From contig NZ_BARG01000033.1 in assembly GCF_000376565.1 (NCBI RefSeq), positions 1 through 64,000 of the forward strand: DNA of 64,000 bases, written 5' to 3'. The stretch is from Streptomyces hokutonensis. Its GTDB lineage: Bacteria > Actinomycetota > Actinomycetes > Streptomycetales > Streptomycetaceae. The notes under the pieces are model-generated. The model did not search any database, had not been told where the DNA came from, and saw nothing but the letters and a program-made list of their open reading frames with translations. Position numbers and translations under genes: made by a program. Position 1 is the stretch's first letter. Each line of letters starts with the position of its first letter. Shown here piece by piece: positions 61,373 to 64,000 of this stretch.

Positions 61373-62853
61373 GGCTGTACTGCTCCGTTCTGAGGAGGAC
61401 CACTGGGGGCGGGGTCGTCGAGGTGGACACGGGCGGTCTCGGCTATTCGCTCGGGGTGGCGCCGTAGCAGAACCAGCAGCACTACGGTCCCTGCCGCCAT
61501 CCAGACGCCGACGACCGGTCCGGCGTACGAGACGGGAGCGGTCAGCTCGGTGACGAAGTCGAAGACCGGGAGACCTGCCGCGGTGAGCAGGGCCGGGACG
61601 AATGCCACGATCCCGAGGAGGGGCACCAGCAGGTGCCGTACCGGTTTGAGCAACTCGGGTCTGCGGCGCAGGAAGTAGCCCGCACAGGCCAGGTTCACGA
61701 CGATGTAGACGGCGATGACGACCGTGACGATCACCGTGGCCAGCAGGAGGAACGCGGTCACCGGGTCGTAGCCGAGGCCGAGGCCCAGTACGGCGCCCAC
61801 CGCGACGACCGTCTGCACGGCGATGCCGGCGACGGGGGAGCGGTGGCGGGGGTGCAGCGTGGCCAGGACGCGGGGGAGTACCCGGATGCGGGCCAGGGCG
61901 AAGGCGGTGCGGGTCGAGACGGTGGCGCACGCGTTGGCGTTGGCGATCGTCGAGTTGACCACGGCCAGGAACACCAGCACCCAGAACAGGCCGAACGACG
62001 CGCGTGCCACCCCCTCCCAGGACGCCGCGCCGGAGGCACCGAATCCGGCGAAGCGGTCCGGGCCGTAGTACACCGTCATGGCGTAGGTCGTCAGCACGTA
62101 GAAGAGGCCGATACCCAGGGCCGCGCCGAGCACCGCGCGGTGCATTGTCCGGCGCGGGTCCCGGGTCTCCTCGGCGAGCGGTGCCGCGGCCTCGAATCCG
62201 GCGAACGCGAGCACGGTGTAGACCGAGCCGGCGAAGACCCCGCCGAGGCCCGAGTAGTCCTTCGCGGTGTGCGAAGTGCCGAAGACGGACAGGGTGTTGG
62301 CGCTGCCGGCCTTGCCGATCAGCCATACGGCGAACACCAGGAAGACGAGGATCTCGAAGACGCCCAGGACCGTGCCGAAGCGGGCGGAGGCGCGCGCTCC
62401 GAACCAGCCCGCCGCCGCGATGATCGCCGCGCCCGCGAGCGCCCACGGCCACCACAGGTTCTCCGGATAAGAGGACCACTCCTGGTGCAGGGTGCCCGCC
62501 GTGGTGAAGCCGAGCTGGAGGAGCAGCAGCGGTGGGACCAGTGCCTCCACGAAGACATAGCCCCAGCCGACCAGGAAGCCGACGGCCGGATGCAGCCCCT
62601 GCGCCGCGTACGTCGCCACCGAACCGGCGGCGGGCAACTCCCGGGCCAGCTCCGCCACGCAGGACGCGGTGAACAGACAGGCCACCAGCGCGATCAGTAC
62701 CGACAGCGGCAGACTGCCGCCCGCGAAGGCCGCGCCCGACGGGATCGACGCGGCGACCGCGGCGGCCGGCGCCATCGCCGTGACGCTCTGGAAGAGAACC
62801 TCGCGCAGGCCGACGGCGTCCCGCCGCAGCCCCTGAACTGTCTCCGCCGACAC
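61369..62853 (-). CDS. APC family amino acid/amine permease
   Basis: A 494-residue transporter with about 12 membrane helices. The N-terminal half has LFQSVTAMAPAAAVAASIPS and GGSLPLSVLIALVACLFTAS, typical of APC-superfamily permeases, then SVYTVLAFAGFEAAAPLAEE, the helix 6 substrate-binding region. GTG 62853 has AGGGGGG upstream. First gene of a two-gene operon with the acetamidase. Confidence 0.9.
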   Translation of the reverse strand: MSAETVQGLRRDAVGLREVLFQSVTAMAPAAAVAASIPSGAAFAGGSLPLSVLIALVACLFTASCVAELARELPAAGSVATYAAQGLHPAVGFLVGWGYVFVEALVPPLLLLQLGFTTAGTLHQEWSSYPENLWWPWALAGAAIIAAAGWFGARASARFGTVLGVFEILVFLVFAVWLIGKAGSANTLSVFGTSHTAKDYSGLGGVFAGSVYTVLAFAGFEAAAPLAEETRDPRRTMHRAVLGAALGIGLFYVLTTYAMTVYYGPDRFAGFGASGAASWEGVARASFGLFWVLVFLAVVNSTIANANACATVSTRTAFALARIRVLPRVLATLHPRHRSPVAGIAVQTVVAVGAVLGLGLGYDPVTAFLLLATVIVTVVIAVYIVVNLACAGYFLRRRPELLKPVRHLLVPLLGIVAFVPALLTAAGLPVFDFVTELTAPVSYAGPVVGVWMAAGTVVLLVLLRRHPERIAETARVHLDDPAPSGPPQNGAVQP

Positions 62854-63049
62854 GTGAATCCCCCCTCGTCCACCTGTCCATCCGTGCACGCCCGCCGTCG
62901 TCACGTCACGACGGCTGCGCCTCGCGTGAATCACGGTACGGCGCTTGCGGGTTGGGCAGTAGGGCGTGGCGTGGTTCCGTGGACGACGGAGGATCTGTGG
63001 AAAACCCGGCCACCCGAACGAGCGAAGGCCGAGTGAAGTCGGTTGTGTT

Positions 63050-64000
63050 TCAGGCCTGTTCGGCCACGATGTCCACAGTCCGTCCGGTCGCGGTCGCCCC
63101 GGCCCGTTCGGCCACGGCCGCCGGGTCGTCGAGCACGGCCCGCACCACCGAGTGCGCGGCCCCGAGCAGCGGACCCTCGGGCCCCAGCAGCGACACCGAC
63201 ACCGGGCAGGGCGGCCCCGCGGTGCGCCGCGCCAATTCGGCCTCCAGCGACGGCAGAAGCCAGGGCGCGAGCCCGGACAACGCGCCGCCCAGCACCACCA
63301 GTTGAGGATCGAGCAGATTGACCGCGCCGGTCAGCGCGATGCCGAGCGCCGTACCCGCGTCGTGCAGGGCACGCCGTACCGCCTCGTCGCCGTCGGCGGC
63401 GCGGTTGGCCAGCAGACCGACCCGGTCCGTGCCGGGCTCGAGGCCGGCGGCGCGCAGCACCGCCTCCTCGCCCGCGTACTGCTCGAGACATCCGCGCCCG
63501 CCGCACGCGCACTCCGGTCCGTCCGGACGGACCGGCACATGCCCCAACTCGCCCGCGAATCCCCGGGTTCCGCGCAGCAGTCCGCCGTCCACCACGACCG
63601 CCGCGCCGATACCGATCTCGGCCGACACATGCAGGAAGTCACGCGGGGTGGTCTCGCCCAGCCAGAGTTCGGCGAGCCCGCCGAAGTTGGCCTCGTTGTC
63701 CACCGTGGGCGGGAGTTCGGCGGGCAGCAGGGCGCCGAGATCCGTGTCGTGCCAGTCGAGGTTCGGGGCGCGGACGACCGTACGGCCGTCGCGGGCCACC
63801 AGACCGGGTACGGCGACCGCGAGCCCGGCCGGCCACAGGCCCTCCGCGTCCGCCTCGGCGACGACCTGCCGTACCAGCGCGGTGAGTTCGGCGAGCACCG
63901 GCTCGGGGGAACGGCCGCGGTTCACACCGTGCCGCACCGCCCGGGCCCGTATCTCGCCGCGAAGGTCGACCGCGCAGACGGCGAGATGGTCGACCCCGAC
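63050..64000 (-). CDS. ROK family protein (sugar kinase or NagC-like repressor), N-terminus beyond window
   Basis: At least 316 residues of a ROK protein. ROK signature regions are LAVAVPGLVARDG, NEANFGGLAELWLG, FLHVSAEIGIGAAVVVDGGL and FAGELGHVPV. The zinc-binding motif CACGGRGCLEQY is intact and the C-terminus GAALSGLAPWLLPSLEAEL is complete. Reading continues upstream to the window edge (VGVDHLAVCAVDLRG), consistent with a preceding helix-turn-helix as in NagC/Mlc-type repressors, which cannot be seen. Stop at 63052-63050. Confidence 0.92.
   Translation of the reverse strand, partial: VGVDHLAVCAVDLRGEIRARAVRHGVNRGRSPEPVLAELTALVRQVVAEADAEGLWPAGLAVAVPGLVARDGRTVVRAPNLDWHDTDLGALLPAELPPTVDNEANFGGLAELWLGETTPRDFLHVSAEIGIGAAVVVDGGLLRGTRGFAGELGHVPVRPDGPECACGGRGCLEQYAGEEAVLRAAGLEPGTDRVGLLANRAADGDEAVRRALHDAGTALGIALTGAVNLLDPQLVVLGGALSGLAPWLLPSLEAELARRTAGPPCPVSVSLLGPEGPLLGAAHSVVRAVLDDPAAVAERAGATATGRTVDIVAEQA

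Overview
The window looks like chromosomal DNA of a Streptomyces or a close actinobacterial relative. The base composition is very GC-rich and third codon positions are almost all G or C. GTG and TTG starts and 4-base ATGA/GTGA gene overlaps are common, and the recA, amidase and ROK genes are typical of the genus. This assignment is by inspection only.

The left edge holds the N-terminal part of recA (minus strand), and the right end (56.5-64 kb) holds an aldehyde dehydrogenase with a GAF regulator, a Tat-exported amidase, an acetamidase/permease pair and a ROK protein. These look like chromosomal backbone. Between them lies about 55 kb of accessory DNA rich in oxidoreductases, regulators and broken genes. 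It ends on the right in an IS5-type transposase fragment, a DUF6262 transposon-protein fragment and the 3' half of a tyrosine integrase.

0.8-12 kb: degraded SDR and Ddn-type genes, an aldo/keto reductase, a quinone reductase, TetR/SDR and MarR/MFS regulator-target pairs, a further SDR and a second MFS transporter. 12-26 kb: an IclR regulator with FAD monooxygenase, ThDP enzyme, SDR, VOC protein, aldehyde dehydrogenase, maleylacetate reductase and hydroxyquinol-type dioxygenase, then a first Rieske oxygenase/reductase/NTF2-like set with its TetR regulator. 27-31 kb: an HbpS-like protein, a MarR-controlled NmrA-like gene, a DUF6069 membrane protein and a secreted SMP-30-like protein. 31-35 kb: LysR plus a complete pcaF-pcaI-pcaJ operon. 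35-43 kb: a five-gene operon (GMC oxidoreductase, HbpS-like, amidohydrolase, DUF59, alpha/beta hydrolase) divergent from a second Rieske set. 43-54 kb: TetR and PucR-type regulators, a VOC protein, a two-component flavin monooxygenase, dead copies of pcaJ, dioxygenase and maleylacetate reductase, FMN/flavin reductases, HpaI- and HpaH-like enzymes and another intradiol dioxygenase.

Together the genes read as an aromatic-catabolism island. The lower route is fully represented: ring-1,2,4-triol (hydroxyquinol) to maleylacetate to 3-oxoadipate to succinyl-CoA and acetyl-CoA. The upper part (SDR, ThDP decarboxylase-like enzyme, aldehyde dehydrogenase, FAD hydroxylase) could shorten a side chain in a mandelate-like manner; the substrate is not known. 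The most striking signal is a 17-bp palindrome, consensus close to TGTCCATCCAATGAACA, at five promoters. It links the IclR gene, the monooxygenase, the ThDP operon, the aldehyde dehydrogenase operon, an MFS transporter and the distant second dioxygenase operon into one probable regulon.
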